Below are positions 43,700-57,574 of a DNA stretch of 64,000 bases, one piece after another. The position numbers and the translations under genes are program-made. Below the pieces are notes generated by a model, which saw only the letters and a list, made by a program, of their open reading frames with translations, was not told the DNA's origin and ran no database searches. Position 1 is the first letter of the stretch, and each line of letters opens with the position of its first letter. Source of the DNA: Artemia franciscana (taxonomy: Eukaryota > Arthropoda > Branchiopoda > Anostraca > Artemiidae); assembly GCF_032884065.1 (NCBI RefSeq), contig NC_088883.1:31072568-31136567 (forward strand). The letters are read 5' to 3'.

Positions 43700-46035
43700 A
43701 AGATGTCTTTAGTAATATAGATTGTTTAACTAAATTCCATGAAATAAAATATACACCCTCGACAGAAAAAGTAGACGTTTATGCTTTTTGCGAGATAGAA
43801 CCTAAGTGGACTAAGACCCCCCTTGGAGACATTCAGATTCTTGATTATGCTTTGGTCGCCAACTTATCAAATGTAGGAGGAAGAGGAATAGCAGTATAGA
43901 CGAAGCTCTCTTAAGGTAGGAGACATTGATATTAATTCAAACTATGAGCCATATGGAGAAAAAGTGTGGATTTCAGTTCTCTTACCTTTTGGGCCCTTTT
44001 ATATAGGTTACAGGTACAGAAGTCCCAGATCCCCTAGCCTCGAGCTATCCCTTCTTGCTGTCAGTACATAAATTGACAATAAAATGATGCATCAAGTCCA
44101 TATGAATATTGTTTATGACTTCAGTGGGTGATATTCAGTGGGTCAATGGGTCTTGATTCTCAGGCGACAGTCCAATTGAACCATTTTGGAATGTCTGTTT
44201 AACCACTTTCTGTATCAGGCAGTTAACCTCCCTACTGGATATAGTTGTAAATTGTAAAGGAAACCGAAAACCATCCCATATATTACAAAAGAACACGTAA
44301 CCAACTGCAAAACTAATCCCAAGAAATTCTGGAGGTACACATCATCTGGTAACCCTGGTAGGCATTATGTTACACAACTTCAACTGGATGGCAGTAAGAT
44401 CTGTGACCCAAGGGAGATTGCCAACACATTAAATAAGCAGCTCATCTCGGTATTCACTGTCCCCGATAATGCTCCAACTGCAGATCCCCCAGGTATGGTA
44501 AATTAAATGGCACGGCGCCCGTTAATATGCCAAATCTGATGTAGAAACCCGATTGAAGAAGATTAATCCAATAAATCTACAGGATCAGATGGAGTACCCC
44601 CCCCCCCAGCTATTACACCAGACGTATGCATCGTTATCGCATCCTCTCACTCTACTTTTCTAAAAGCACTTAGTATTAAATATATTCCGCAAGATTGGAA
44701 GGATGCTTACATCACGCCTGTACACAATAAGGGCAATAGAAATGAAGCTAACAATTATCGACCCATTATTCCGCTTTGAAACATATTCCGCTGTTTCAAG
44801 TGGGTCACAAATAAATTATTATTCTTATTAGTCTTACCTCAGCAATTGGGAAACTACTCAAAGGTGTCAATTCAGCCATGGTAGTTCATTTAAATACCAA
44901 TAATCTACTTTCACCTGTTCAACATAGATTTTGTCCCAATCGACCAGTTGACACTAACCTCATCGACACATACGAACATGCCTAAAACTTATGGATGAGG
45001 GATCTCCTGTTGATATATTATTACTGGATCTAACTCTAAACTCTATGCAATGGGCATCCGTGATGATGTTGTCAACTGAATAATGCAATTTCCTACAAAT
45101 AGAAAGCAGGTGGAAAGGTTAATTGGAGACAACGGATCGACCTTCTTCTCGGAATCAGCAGACATATAAAGTGGAGTACCCCAAGGAACAGTTTTGGGCC
45201 AACTTTTTTCAATATTTTCATCAACGAAGCGCTTTCAATCATAGAGAATAAAATTTTATTGTATGCAGATGATTCCGATATAATTGATCCTGTTGGCTGA
45301 TCTTCAAAATGTCCTAGTCATCCAGGCCAATCTTAATGCATTGTCAAAGTGGGCAAAATCCTGGCGCCTTGAATTGAATATCCAGAAATGCAGAGTCAAT
45401 CATTTTGGAGTAAATAACCCTTTGTGCCAGTATTTTACGGAATCCGGCTCTGGGTTTACCAAAAAGAATATTCTGCTGTAGATCTCCAGCTGTGCTAATC
45501 ACTAAGTACATGTACATGTGCTATCACTAAGCTCTTAAAGGGCGTGATCAGACCGAAATAGGAATTTGGGATATGTCTTCGTAATCCAGTAAAAAATGAG
45601 AGTGATATATCAATTTTACAATCAGTGCAGCAAAGTGCAACTAACTGCATAAAGGGATTTCAACATCGTACATATCCTACCCGATTACATAAGCTCAAAC
45701 TACCATCTCTCACATATAGACCTAGGCGAAGAGATGTAATAATGACATACAAGTTAGTACGTGACCGGAGCGTGATCCCCAGCCTGTTTCAGATAGTCAG
45801 TGCACCTAGCGCTAGAGGTCACTCCTTGAAGCTTTATCGAAAACGTGCTAACACCAGGCTACAAAACAAATAATATTCCAAACACGTAGTCAGCCTATGG
45901 AACTCCCTTAGCCAGAATGCTATTATGTCGCCCAGTGTGGCAGCCCTCAAGTTTGCAGTTGACAAAGACTGGTGCAACAAACCTTGGCTCAAAATATGGG
46001 ATGCACCTAACGAGTTGAATTATCATTATTAGTGA
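43700..46035 (+). mobile_element. LINE (family E, CR1/jockey-like), decayed
   Basis: Plus-strand fragments in order: an endonuclease-like stretch (GDIQILDYALVANLSNVGGR at about 43830-43890, then a YRYRSPRSPSLE block near 44010), an RT entry (KSTGSDGVPP at 44575-44600, DAYITPVHNKGNRNEANNYR at 44705-44765), motif B (GVPQGTVLGQLF at 45175-45210), motif C (LLYADDSD at about 45257-45280), the thumb (KWAKSWRLELNIQKC at 45350-45390) and a C-terminal block (YRPRRRDVIMTYKL, SARGHSLKL at 45715-45840). The tail ends with 'cattattag' near 46030. Numerous frame breaks. Confidence 0.83.
45284..45873 (+). pseudogene. RT thumb and C-terminal region of LINE family E
   Basis: Two longer frames (45284-45481 and 45625-45873) hold the post-catalytic part of the RT: QANLNALSKWAKSWRLELNI with KC, and ATNCIKGFQHRTYPTRLHKL leading to RPRRRDVIMTYKL and SARGHSLKLYRKRANTR. 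These conserved end blocks are typical of CR1/jockey-type elements. The catalytic YADD lies just upstream at about 45263-45274 in a different frame. Confidence 0.8.
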
Positions 46036-46059
46036 CCGGCGTTCACAGGAGTTGTCTTT

Positions 46060-46480
46060 ATCCCTGGCAAGTGTGATTTAAGGTAATTTAAGGTAAATCT
46101 TATATTCCCCAAGGGCACAACTTGTAACCTTCGCCCTGAGGGTTGTAGGAGGGGGGGGGGTCATCCTGAAATAAACAATTTCTGGACATTTCAACTATGT
46201 TGAACAAAATGGCTAATTTTGACTGAATGTGTTTGGAGAAATGGTGGGCGCTAGAGGGCGCTTAGTTGCCCTCTGTAACAATCCAAGTGATTGGAATCAC
46301 TTTCGACTATTAATAAGGGCACACGCCTTTTCAATTTCCAATCGAATAAGCTCTTTTCAAATTTTCTACGATAACTTCTTCGATACGAAGCGCCCTCGTC
46401 TAAAACCGAAAAAAAAACCATTGTACCCACATCGCTATTTATTTAGGCAGCGCTATTGCGCTGCCTATGATAAGTTTATT
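46060..46480. repeat. Dispersed copy of the 435-bp repeat family
   Basis: Contains the family phrases 'gagggttgtaggaggggg', 'ttgaacaaaatggctaattt', 'ggagaaatggtgggcg' and the closing 'gctattgcgctgcctatgat', matching units at 61.1-63.05 kb in the same order. It directly follows LINE E and lies 130 bases from the phosphatase exon at 46.6 kb. Confidence 0.88.
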
Positions 46481-46610
46481 CATTATAAAAAGTAATATTA
46501 ATAAAAAAAATATTTTGTAGTACTGTTCGAAATGAATTACGCCTTTCCTTCCTCTTCAAGAGGGAAAAGGGTAATAAATACAAAATAATAGACAGAGAAA
46601 CAAATCTTAC

Positions 46611-46719
46611 CCTAGACATCCTGAATTCACTGATAGTCCAATCAGGGAAGTGGGATTCATTAAGGATTACAACCTGTATATCTCCATATAAAACAGGCTC
46701 CATGTCGTAAGGCCAATAC
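46611..46719 (-). CDS. Ptp10D: Ptp10D-like exon: middle of the PTP domain
   Basis: 109 nt, acceptor TTTTAG ending at 46720, donor GTAAGA from 46610. The first base completes an Arg codon (AG|G); the exon then reads YWPYDMEPVLYGDIQVVILN and ESHFPDWTISEFRMSR. This is the segment between the KCD(R/Q)YWP block and the WPD-containing exon in R3 phosphatases. Phase in 2, out 0, matching the neighbouring exons exactly. The frame runs open past the donor to 46476, which is not coding. Confidence 0.92.
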
Positions 46720-46869
46720 CTAAAAAATTATGTTTTTTCACATACAACAAATATTTGCAAAAATGAATCTTTATAAAGATGAAACAAAGATGTATTTTAA
46801 ATTTACTACAATTCAGGGCTAGCCATCTTTATATTAAATAAGTAAGATTAGCCTTTTTCTCATTCCTCC

Positions 46870-46875
<6 letters not shown>

Positions 46876-46951
<76 letters not shown>
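46876..46951. repeat. (TA)n microsatellite in intron
   Basis: About 75 bases of uninterrupted TA, between the exons at 46.7 and 48.5 kb. Confidence 0.97.
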
Positions 46952-46956
<5 letters not shown>

Positions 46957-47154
46957 GGATAATTATTCTTGTGGCTCTCGTACATTAAAATTTTATTATA
47001 TTCGTCTCTTACATTAACTAATTTTGAAATTCCACGACTTAAAAAAATAAATATTAGTAAAGATAAAGAAAATCATACGTTACAGGGTAAAAAACAAAAA
47101 AACAAACAAAAAAACATATCCATCAGCTGGGTATATTAACTTCATTCTATTTTG

Positions 47155-47410
47155 CTAATTACGTCAAAATTATAAGGGTCGGGGTGGGAAGTGGGGGTTT
47201 CGAAACTAATTTTCCCAAGTCAAGTGAAAATTAGAATGAAAAATGAGCCATAAAGTATCGTTAAAGCAATTGTACACTAAAGAAAACTGATCCTGGGGTG
47301 GGGGTGAGGATTATTGAAACTTGTGAATCCATTTGTATGAATTTTTGAATTATGTAGACCCATCTTAGTTTTGATAACTTATTTGAAGACGCTAAATTTC
47401 ATTTGGGGGG
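47155..47410. repeat. Dispersed repeat shared with 29.48-29.71 kb
   Basis: Same ordered phrases as the copy at 29480-29710, with additional G-rich insertions ('ggggtgggaagtgggggt'). Confidence 0.65.
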
Positions 47411-49300
<1,890 letters not shown>

Positions 49301-49500
49301 CTAATAACTTACTGCAGCACCAAGCCAACTGAGTCCAACACAGTTACGCATGCTCCTCATCCACCCCCATCTATTCAAAACCCCCCTCTTCATAACCTCA
49401 CAGGAAGTTCCCATTTCCCTTAAATCTTTCCTTACGACATCTTCCCATCCCAACCGAGAACGACTTGTTGTTCGTTTGGCCGACAAGGTCAATCAGCTAT
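49301..49500 (-). mobile_element. Family A LINE, 3' end only
   Basis: Minus-strand reading gives RSRLGWEDVVRKDLREMGTS followed by VMKRGVLNRWGW, matching the C-terminal block of the LINE at 0.45-3.1 kb (its 2960-3100). Strongly 5'-truncated. The tail lies near 49300 ('ctgctaataac'). Confidence 0.85.
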
Positions 49501-49639
49501 GTATGGTAAAAAAAAACGTAAAAAAGAACTTGTTCGTCGATGCATTAAGCCCTCCAAATGTCAGGAAGACCTATTGGCACATAATTCCCAACAATAAGCA
49601 GCTTCACGAATGAAACAAGTCTGAGATTTTTAGACAAAG

Positions 49640-50400
49640 AAAAAAGAAGCAGAAGAAGGGCAATGATAAGGAGAGAAAATGGTTGATATTTATGCCCAAA
49701 GTTGACGGTCCATCTTTAACACCAAAAAAAAGAAAAAAAAATGAAGACGAGAAATCACAACACTGAAAATATAAAAATTTGCAACCAAGAACATAATATA
49801 GGAATTAATTCATTTAATGAAAAACTAATTAGGTAATTGAAAGAAAATAACAACCTAAGTTTACAATTCAGCCACCTTTTGAAAATGAAAGATTCCAAAC
49901 TATTCCATTTTTCTTCATTGTAAAAACTTAGGTTTTTCTTATCTGTTTTAATCGGCCGAATTGGCACTAGAAGCAAAAATTTCCAATGCAATTAAATAAT
50001 TGATCAACTAATTCATTAAGAGCTAACAAATTAAAAGGAATTAATTAAAAATTTGCAATTGAGAAACCTTCCGAAAATATAAAATTAATCATTATTCCAT
50101 CTTTCTCGATTTAAAAATCTTAGATTCTCCTTATCCGTTAAAATAAGCTAATTTGTATTTCAAACCAAAAATACCAACGTAAATAATTAAAAAATGTATT
50201 GATTAATTAATTAAACTAATTAGTTGGAAAGTAACTAATAAAACGAATTAATTAGCAAAAAAGATTTTTTAAAGTTTACGATTGAAACAACTTTTGAAAA
50301 TAAAATATTTTCACTTTGTTTATTTTAATATCTTACGATTTTCTTATCCGTCATAACAGGGCAATTTGTATTAAAAATTACCTTGAAAAAACTATCCACA
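49640..50400. repeat. Degenerate tandem repeat, about three units of roughly 200 bp
   Basis: The phrases 'cttaggtttttcttatctgt', 'cttagattctccttatccgt' and 'cttacgattttcttatccgt' lie at about 49927, 50108 and 50332, each preceded by an 'acctttt/ttccgaaaat' phrase and followed by an 'aattggcactag/aatttgtattt' phrase. Diverged AT-rich units. Confidence 0.65.
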
Positions 50401-50439
50401 GATCCTAAAATGGTCCAACTTTATTGTCTTTTAAATTAT

Positions 50440-51150
50440 TTAACGTTAATTCAAGATTTCTCAGAAAATATCATATGCAAGAATGCTCGATAATGTAACT
50501 TCGATAAGGTAATGGTATTAAGATGAAACTTTCAGGGAGTTTCTGAGGACATTTTAAATAAAACCAAAACACATATAGCACATATGTGCACCAAAGCAAA
50601 AACACATGGTTGTGACAATGCATATAAACAATGTCTCAGGAACGGCTTAGAGTTTTAAGTTGAACTTTCAGGGCATGTTAAGGGGGATGCTGAACCAACC
50701 AAAGGCACTATGTGCATACTGCTACTGCTGCTCCTTCTACTACTGCAACCATTACTGTTACTACTGCTACTGAGTTAAATTCAAGATTTTTCAGAAAAGT
50801 TCATGGGCAAGAATGTTCGATAAGGTAATGGTTATAGGTTAAAGGTATTAAGATGAAACTTTCAGGAAATTTTTGGGGAGATTTTGAATAAAACCAAAAC
50901 ACATATTGTCCGTGCAGGTTGTGACAATGCATATAAACAATGTCTTAGGAACGGCTTAGAGTTTTAAGTTGAAACTTTCAGGGCATGTTAAGAGGAATGC
51001 CGAACTAACCAAAGTGACTATGTGCATACTGCTACTGCTGCTACTACTGCTACTGCAACTATTTCTACTATTACTGCTACTGAGTTAATTTCGAGATTTT
51101 GCAGAAAAGTGCCCGTGTAAGAATGCTTGATAGTGTAACATCAATGAAGA
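50440..51150. repeat. Tandem duplication of about 320 bp carrying CTA/CTG trinucleotide tracts
   Basis: Two full units and part of a third: 'aagatttctcagaaaat' (50452), 'aagatttttcagaaaag' (50782) and 'gagattttgcagaaaag' (51092). The first two end in a (CTA/CTG)n-type stretch (50710-50770 and 51028-51087). The unit also holds 'aacaatgtctcaggaacggc', repeated with one change. Confidence 0.88.
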
Positions 51151-51159
51151 AGTGGTTAG

Positions 51160-52360
51160 AGGAATAACCATATAGGTTATAGGAAAACTATGAAATTGGT
51201 ATTAGTTGAAACAAATAAGAAAAAAAGAGAATCCATTCACCCCATGATTTACCACGCCTAGTTCAAAGAGAATGGAAAATTTAACATGGGCAGACTTGAT
51301 AACATGATACGCTTACAGTGAAGCCTATGGTGGCTTAATAAAGTAGAAAATTTCAAAGAAATCTCATATTTGACATGGTTAATCTACAATAGGATTGACG
51401 CTAGAATTCCTCTGTTAGTATTTTGTCAGCGTTTAATGAACTTTTTTATTTTCACGAACTGATTTAAGTAAAAATCTAGTTCACACGACTTAGACCTAAG
51501 TTAATTTCGAAAAATCCTGCCAAGTTAAGCAGGTTAGTTGACATTAATTTGCTAGGTCTACTGGTGATAGAACTGTGATTTTTTTTACCTTCCACTGCAC
51601 TTTAAGTTCTAGGAAAGACAAATATGACGAAGTTTTGGGTCAAACAAAGTCGTTAATTATGAGAAGGCGTTGGATATTTTCTTTTCGACATGAGCACCAG
51701 TTTCCTCTCGCATAATTTTCCTATATATCTTAGCTCAGTTTAGAATGATGGAACATGTCTATAATCAGTTTAGACTCTAACAAATCCAAGCTGAAAAATC
51801 TTTCAGTCAATCTTAGCTTGACATAAAGTTAAATACAACATCTTTTGGATTGTCATATCGAATCTTGACACTTTAGAATAAACTGACAAAGGCCAAGTGA
51901 CGATTCCAATATTCTTGCCAACATAATTTGATATATAAAGTCATTAAATCAATCAATCAACAAATATTTCTAAATAAACGATTGATATAAAATAAATATA
52001 ACAATGACCTTAGTTTACAGTGCTAACTGAATATCGCAACAGTAGTGGGCTTCCATTAAGATTCCAGCATAAGGTTATTAAACAGTCTAGGTTTAGAAAG
52101 CCCATATTCCATAGCCGCGCCCCCCCCCCATTGAGCGCATATCTACTAAAAGGGGAAAAAACTGAGCAATAAGAATATAAGCCTTCAGTCCTATTCTCCC
52201 TCCCCTCAAAAAGAAGAACAAATAATATGGAATATAATTCATGCAAGTAATAATATAAGCCTTAAGTGCAGATCTACCGAAACCAAAAAAATAAGGTAAA
52301 AAAAAAATGAACAGTGAAAATAGAGGGCACCATTCCCATAACCGGTCCCCACTAATTTTT
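51160..52360. other. Intron sequence, nothing recognised
   Basis: No gene, array or terminal repeat recognised. A C run lies at 52122-52130. Confidence 0.4.
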
Positions 52361-52361
52361 T

Positions 52362-53105
52362 TTTCATTTTGGGACGATTTTCCCAAATTCTTATTGTTTT
52401 TTTTTCAAATTATTTGACATTTCTTTGAAACAAGTACTAGAAGCAACAATTGATTAAATAATAACTCATAAATAACACATATAATATAATCAGCTACAAT
52501 TAATATTATAATTGATATTTAATATAATAATTTACCATAATAGTTAATATTTAATTTAAATAATAAATGTAATATTAATAAATTTTAATTATTAGTAATT
52601 AATATTTATAAATAGCTAGGCCTATTTGTAATTTTTATATATAATTTTCTTACAATTTTATTTATATAGTTCATAGTAATAAATATCAATAATGTAATAG
52701 TAAACATTTAATAAAACAATATAATAACATTATAATTAATAGTTAAACAAAGAGACGGGATGAGACGGGAATTAATTTTGGGACGATTTTCCCAAATTAT
52801 TATTGTTTTTTCCCAAATTATTTGCCTTCTCCTTGAAACAAGTACTAGAAGCAACAAGTGATTAAATAATAACTCATAAATAACATATATAATATAATCA
52901 ACTACAATTAATAGTTAATATAATAAATTTAATATTAATAAATTTTAATTATTAATATTTAAAAATAGCTAAGCCTATTTATAATTTTTATATATAATTA
53001 TTATAATTTTATTACAACTTTATTTATATATTTCATAGTAATATCAATAATGTAATAGTAAACCTTTAATGAAACAATATAAATAACATAATAATTAATA
53101 ATTAA
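52362..53105. repeat. Two tandem copies of an about 405-bp AT-rich unit
   Basis: 'ttttgggacgattttcccaa' stands at about 52367 and again at about 52778, and the following text ('cttgaaacaagtactagaag', 'aataactcataaataaca', the long TAA-rich part and 'aataatgtaatagtaaac') repeats in order. The second copy ends about 15 bases from the phosphatase exon at 53119. Confidence 0.9.
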
Positions 53106-53118
53106 ATAAATAACATAC

Positions 53119-53371
53119 CGGTACATAATTAGCATTAATATAGTCACTGCCTTCTTCATCATCAGTTGGCTGAAGCTTGAGACGGGAATGATCGTATGGA
53201 AGAATGTTTGTGAACCGGTTTTTCGGTCTGTTGCACGGTAAATCAGCCGCTATGCACGGTTGGTCACGGCCAACGTTTTTAAGTTCTTCATATTCAATAG
53301 AGAATCTGAAGTCAGAATCGGCGGACATTATCCGATAATGTTCAGCAAAATCCTTCAGCTTCACTGGACGT
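53119..53371 (-). CDS. Ptp10D: Ptp10D-like exon: juxtamembrane region and start of the PTP domain
   Basis: 253 nt, acceptor TTTCAG ending at 53372, donor GTATGT from 53118. Its first base completes a Ser codon, after which it reads [20 protein letters not shown], then [55 protein letters not shown] and DYINANYVP. The [14 protein letters not shown] segment is the phosphotyrosine-recognition loop, with Phe in place of the Tyr seen in many PTPs. I recall the same Phe in fly Ptp10D. The frame upstream of the acceptor ([11 protein letters not shown]) is intron. Confidence 0.94.
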
Positions 53372-53372
53372 C

Positions 53373-54220
53373 TGAAAGAGGAGTATTTGTTTTGCCTTAG
53401 ACTCAACTAATCAGATTGGCAATTGGGCAGATGTATGATAATCTCCCTACCGCTCAAATTGTTCATTCATTGACGCATTATAGAAATCGACTTTTTTCTG
53501 CTAGTTTCTTTCAGCTTAGCGTGAGACAAGACAAAGAGAAGTGATATATTTTGGGCTATATTTTTGAGCATTAGTTGGGGGGGGGGCAAAGTATTTAAAT
53601 GTTATGCTAGAAAAAAATTCTTCCTTCATAATATGCAGAATAATTGTACTCGATGTTAGGCATGCAGACCCACTACCCTTTACGCTCCCCCCCTAATGTG
53701 CAAATATATAGCCCAAATTTGTTTCTAAAGTATTTTATTTTTATCGTACTTAGGTATATTTCGTTAGGATTGAGCGTCAAAGAAACATATTATAAGAACA
53801 TTAGGTAGGGCGTATGTCATACAAGTACCGGCAATTGAACTAGAAGACTGATAAGAAAATGAATAAAATTTGATATAATAAAAGCGAAAAAAATCAGAAA
53901 GAGAAAAAAAGACTAAAATCTTATTAGGCAAATGTAATTCCATAGCGTTCGTCACAACTTTCAGCTTAAATGAAAAATATTTAAAAAAGGGGGTTCGAAG
54001 ACATGAAATTTTGTATATAAACTGTTGATATCCGCATTAGTCATACAGCAAATTATCAGATATTTCAGTTAATTAGGAAATGGACTAGAAAATAAATAGA
54101 ATTATTTTATAAAAAAAAGGAGCAAAAATCCAAAACGAGAAGTCGAGTCGGCGTTAATACATTTTTCATTTGTTAATTAGCTGATTAGTTAATTAGCTAA
54201 ATTAGCTTTACTATTACAAA
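53373..54220. other. Intron sequence, nothing recognised
   Basis: No supported feature between the exon at 53.37 kb and the next LINE copy. Confidence 0.4.
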
Positions 54221-55395
54221 TACTACTACTACTACTAATAGCTCACCACAGCACCCAGCAGCCTGAGACCAACATCGCTACGTACGCTTCTCCTTCATCC
54301 CAATCTATTCAAAGTCTCCCTCTTTACACCCTCCCAGGAGGTTCCCATTTCCTTCAAATCTTCCTTTAAGACATCCTCCCACCCCAACCGCGGACGACCT
54401 ACTTTCCGTTTAGCGGTAGACGGTTCGCTGAATAGGACAATCTTTGGCCATCTATCATCCTTAATCTGCAGAACGTGCCCCAACCATCTTAACCTTTCTC
54501 TCATTATAGCCTTGGAAAGCGGGATTGAACCACACTTTTCATACAGTCTACTGTTTGAAATACGGGCAGTCAGCCGAATGCCCAGAACAATCCGTAGGCA
54601 TTTTCGCTGGAAAAAATCTAGTAAATATTCATCTGCTTTTCGGAGCCCCCATGCTTCAGAGCCATACTTGATAACTGTCATCACTGTAGCTTCCAATATT
54701 CTAATCTTGGTTGTCAGACTTATCTTTCTATTCTTCCGAACTTTTTTTTTAACGGTGAAAAAACACCCTGAGCCTTGGCTACTCTACTTTTAACATCTTC
54801 ACTGCTCCCATCGTTTTTACCAATAATACCCCAAGGTAAGTGAAGGGATACACCAAGGTATCCTAGGCTAGGATACACCAAGGTATCCTAGCCTTATTCC
54901 TAGCATTAGTGACTTAAAATTCTAAACATTTATTTTCAAACCTATTCTAGCACCCGAACTCGCAAAACATTTCATTCATTTTGCTCACATTTTCACCTAG
55001 GGTGCTTAAATCGTCAGCATAATCTAAGAAATTTTTCCTCCCTATTTGATTCCGTGGTCTCCTATTGCCTTTCCTGTGCTTCTTAAGACAAGATCCATCA
55101 AAATGATCTATATAAAGGGGGATAGAACATAACCTTGCTTAACTCCTGACTTAATGCAAAACCACCTGCTAACCTTATTTCCTATCTTAATCGCAGCAGT
55201 CTTAATCGCAGTGTTATTCTCGTAAATAGCACTAATCACTTTAATATATTCGTCTGGTATACCATAAAAGGATTAAACCTTTGCTAAAGCTCTTCTACCA
55301 ATAGAATCGAACATTTGCTCATAATCTATAAGACTGAGGACCAAAGGTGTTTGACAACTCAGGCACTTCTCAATTATTAACCTAAGAGGGAAAAT
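54221..55395 (-). mobile_element. Family A LINE, 3' half, inverted
   Basis: The (TAC)n run at 54221-54237 is the complement of the (TAG)n tail. Reading the minus strand upward, the C-terminal block is open over 133 codons (54696-54295), and the RT core follows with several breaks to about 55395, corresponding to about position 1960 of the first copy. A 27-base segment is duplicated at about 54845-54895 ('tacaccaaggtatcctag' twice). Confidence 0.9.
54295..54696 (-). pseudogene. C-terminal block of LINE family A RT, locally open
   Basis: 133 codons reading EATVMTVIKYGSEAWGLRKA, then FFQRKCLRIVLG, RLRWLGHVLQIKDDRWPKIV and KRKVGRPRLGWEDVLKEDL. It is the best preserved copy of this block in the window and shows the family's ending intact, while the same block of the first copy has stops. 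Without an upstream RT it has no function of its own. Confidence 0.85.
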
Positions 55396-55404
55396 TTGGC
55401 CGAA

Positions 55405-55975
55405 TTATTGTTAATCCCCTTGGAAAAACCTGGCTAAGTCGAAGAAAAAACCATACATAACTAGAAATAATTCTGCTGTTATATTTTACCTCTGTAAGTC
55501 GAAGGATCCAAAGGGGTATAACTCGGGATTCAGTATATAAGTATTAATTTTTAGTTTACCCCATCAAGTCAAAGTTTTATCTATATCTCCAAATTTTTTC
55601 AAGGGATCTCTGTAAGACGAAACCTCGGTATGCGGGTTACAAATTGTAAACTTTGATTTTATTAGTTTTGTTTAACGTACTTTGTATCAGATTCTCTAAA
55701 TGTTCAGGTGTCTGTTTCCTAGCAAACTAAATTTATTTATTGACATTTGAAAGTCAATACTTGACATTTGAAAGTAAAATCTTTATGTGTCAAGTCTAGA
55801 AAACACTATTAAAGTCATTCTTAACTATGCAGTGACTTTAGAAAGTAAATTTAGCGATTTTGTATCTCTGTAGCTCAAATTTTATGTAAAATGATCCCTA
55901 CAACTCGAACTATACGTAACTCGAAGAAAAATCTTGCTCCAGTGAACTTTGAGATAGCGAGAGCCGACTGTATTT
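55405..55975. mobile_element. pogo/Tigger-like DNA transposon remnant
   Basis: The right end reads, on the minus strand from 55975, TA then CAGTCGGCTCTCGCTATCTC, followed by 'aaagttcactggagcaagat' and repeated 'cgagttacg/cgagttgtag' words. This closely resembles the ends of Tc1/mariner-pogo (Tigger) elements. Similar 'taagtcgaag' and 'aactcggga' words occur toward the left side (55435-55530), but a clean left terminus was not found. No transposase is present. Confidence 0.55.
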
Positions 55976-57360
55976 AACTTTAAACAAGTCACAGAATTAC
56001 ATTTTTTTTTCCGTCTCATCTTGAGTTCCTAAATAAAACTTTTATTGGTTAAGCAATGCGTTGTCAGATAAAGTGTTACCGGAGACCAGATTACCCTCAT
56101 TGTGGCCTGGTGACCATTTAGAGTTCAAAAGCAGTATGGCAACAGTACTAACAAAACACACATAGTAACAAAAAATAGTTTAAAAAAACAACAAAAAATT
56201 GTGTCATATGGAAACATAAAGTACACCATTAGAACTACCTTGTCTGAAAACCCTATAAGGAAACTTACAGTCACTGGACTTGAACAGGGATATCCAATGG
56301 CTGGTAAAAAAAGAAACAATATGTATACCACAGCTTAGATACCAATACAGTTATGAAAACTTGATTTATTTTTGGGACACAGTGCGCGGTAGCGATACTA
56401 GCGGCTGGAGACAGGAAACTGGCACTCTGAATCTAAAAGTCGGAGCAATTCCCTAAAATATCGATAGTTCAGAGCTATTGCGTTCACAACTATGATGCTG
56501 TAGTACGATTTACGCGTCGGAGTGCGGGCTTGGAGGAGGCGCCAAGTTCAGAGTTTTGTACCAAAAGCTTCTCATGGGCAAGACAGGAGTTTTTATAACT
56601 GTATATTGGTATCTAAGCTGTGATGTATACAGATAATGTCACTTAAAATAACGTTTTATCGGAGACTATATCCTGAGGACTATTCCCACTGATGTTGCTC
56701 AAGAAGCATTGCGTGAGTACTGAGATTGCATACACGCGTACATTGCGTGAGAAACTGAGATTTATTGTCCACTCATTCAAACCAAGCAAGCTCCTTCGAC
56801 TAATCCAAAAAGTTTTGTCCTATCTTATTCGGTTTTCAAGATATGCAGAAATCCCAAAGCTGTTTCCATTGTGTCAAAACGTGATGTACAAATACACATT
56901 TTTTCTCACTTATTGAAACGGTTGGGATACTAAGCATCACCAATTAATTTTCTTTCTGCCTAAATAAAACCTTTATTGGTTAAACAGCTGGCCCTTACAT
57001 CGAGTCAAAAATCCCAAAAACTATGAGACGGTATCATATTTCTTAAAATAAAATGTTATCGGGGTTAGATAACACTCATGGTGGCCTAATAGCCCTTTTG
57101 TGGTCTTTTGTGCGACTGTGATTTATAGTCCACCTATTTAAATAAGCAAGCTCCATTGAGCTACAATTAATCAAGCTTCGACTATTTTATCTAATCTTAT
57201 TTAATTCCTTAGATATATATATAAAAAAAATCGTTTTTTTTAATGTGCTATATGCATTATTTCCCACCCACAGAAATATATAAAAAATGGAGCTTAAAAA
57301 TTGTTTGTTTTTTTTTCATTACATATTGAGTGCCTGGATAAAACCTTTACTGTTCAAAGC
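55976..57360. repeat. Degenerate repeats of 'ataaaacctttattggtta' type, three units
   Basis: The phrase occurs as 'aataaaacttttattggtta' (about 56032), 'aataaaacctttattggtta' (about 56962) and 'ataaaacctttactgttcaa' (about 57337). The first two are followed by a 'gttatcgg..tagat/ccagat' and 'tcatggtggcct' phrase. The hAT-type MITE at 56.33-56.62 kb is inserted within this region. Confidence 0.6.
56329..56622. mobile_element. hAT-type MITE, 294 bp, with 8-bp target duplication
   Basis: The left end cacagcttagataccaata is matched by its reverse complement at the right end (tattggtatctaagctgtg ending at 56622). The inverted repeats continue imperfectly for about 33 bases ('cagttatgaaaact' against its complement). 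ATGTATAC stands on both sides (56321-56328 and 56623-56630). An 8-bp duplication and a CA-starting end are features of the hAT superfamily. The interior is GC-richer than the flanks and codes for nothing recognised. Confidence 0.87.
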
Positions 57361-57574
57361 ACTGGACCCTACACACAGTCAAAAGTCTCTAAAAAGTTTA
57401 AAAAGTCGCTTGTTTGACAGCATCTATCCCAAGAGATTTTGACCCAATATTTCCTTTTTTTTTCTTTAGCAAAAAATTGCTCATAAAAATTCATAAACTC
57501 AACTATAAGAAATTCAAGAGTAAAAAAGGCACAAGTGTCTGGAAGAGGTCGCAATGGAAGATTGAATAGACACG

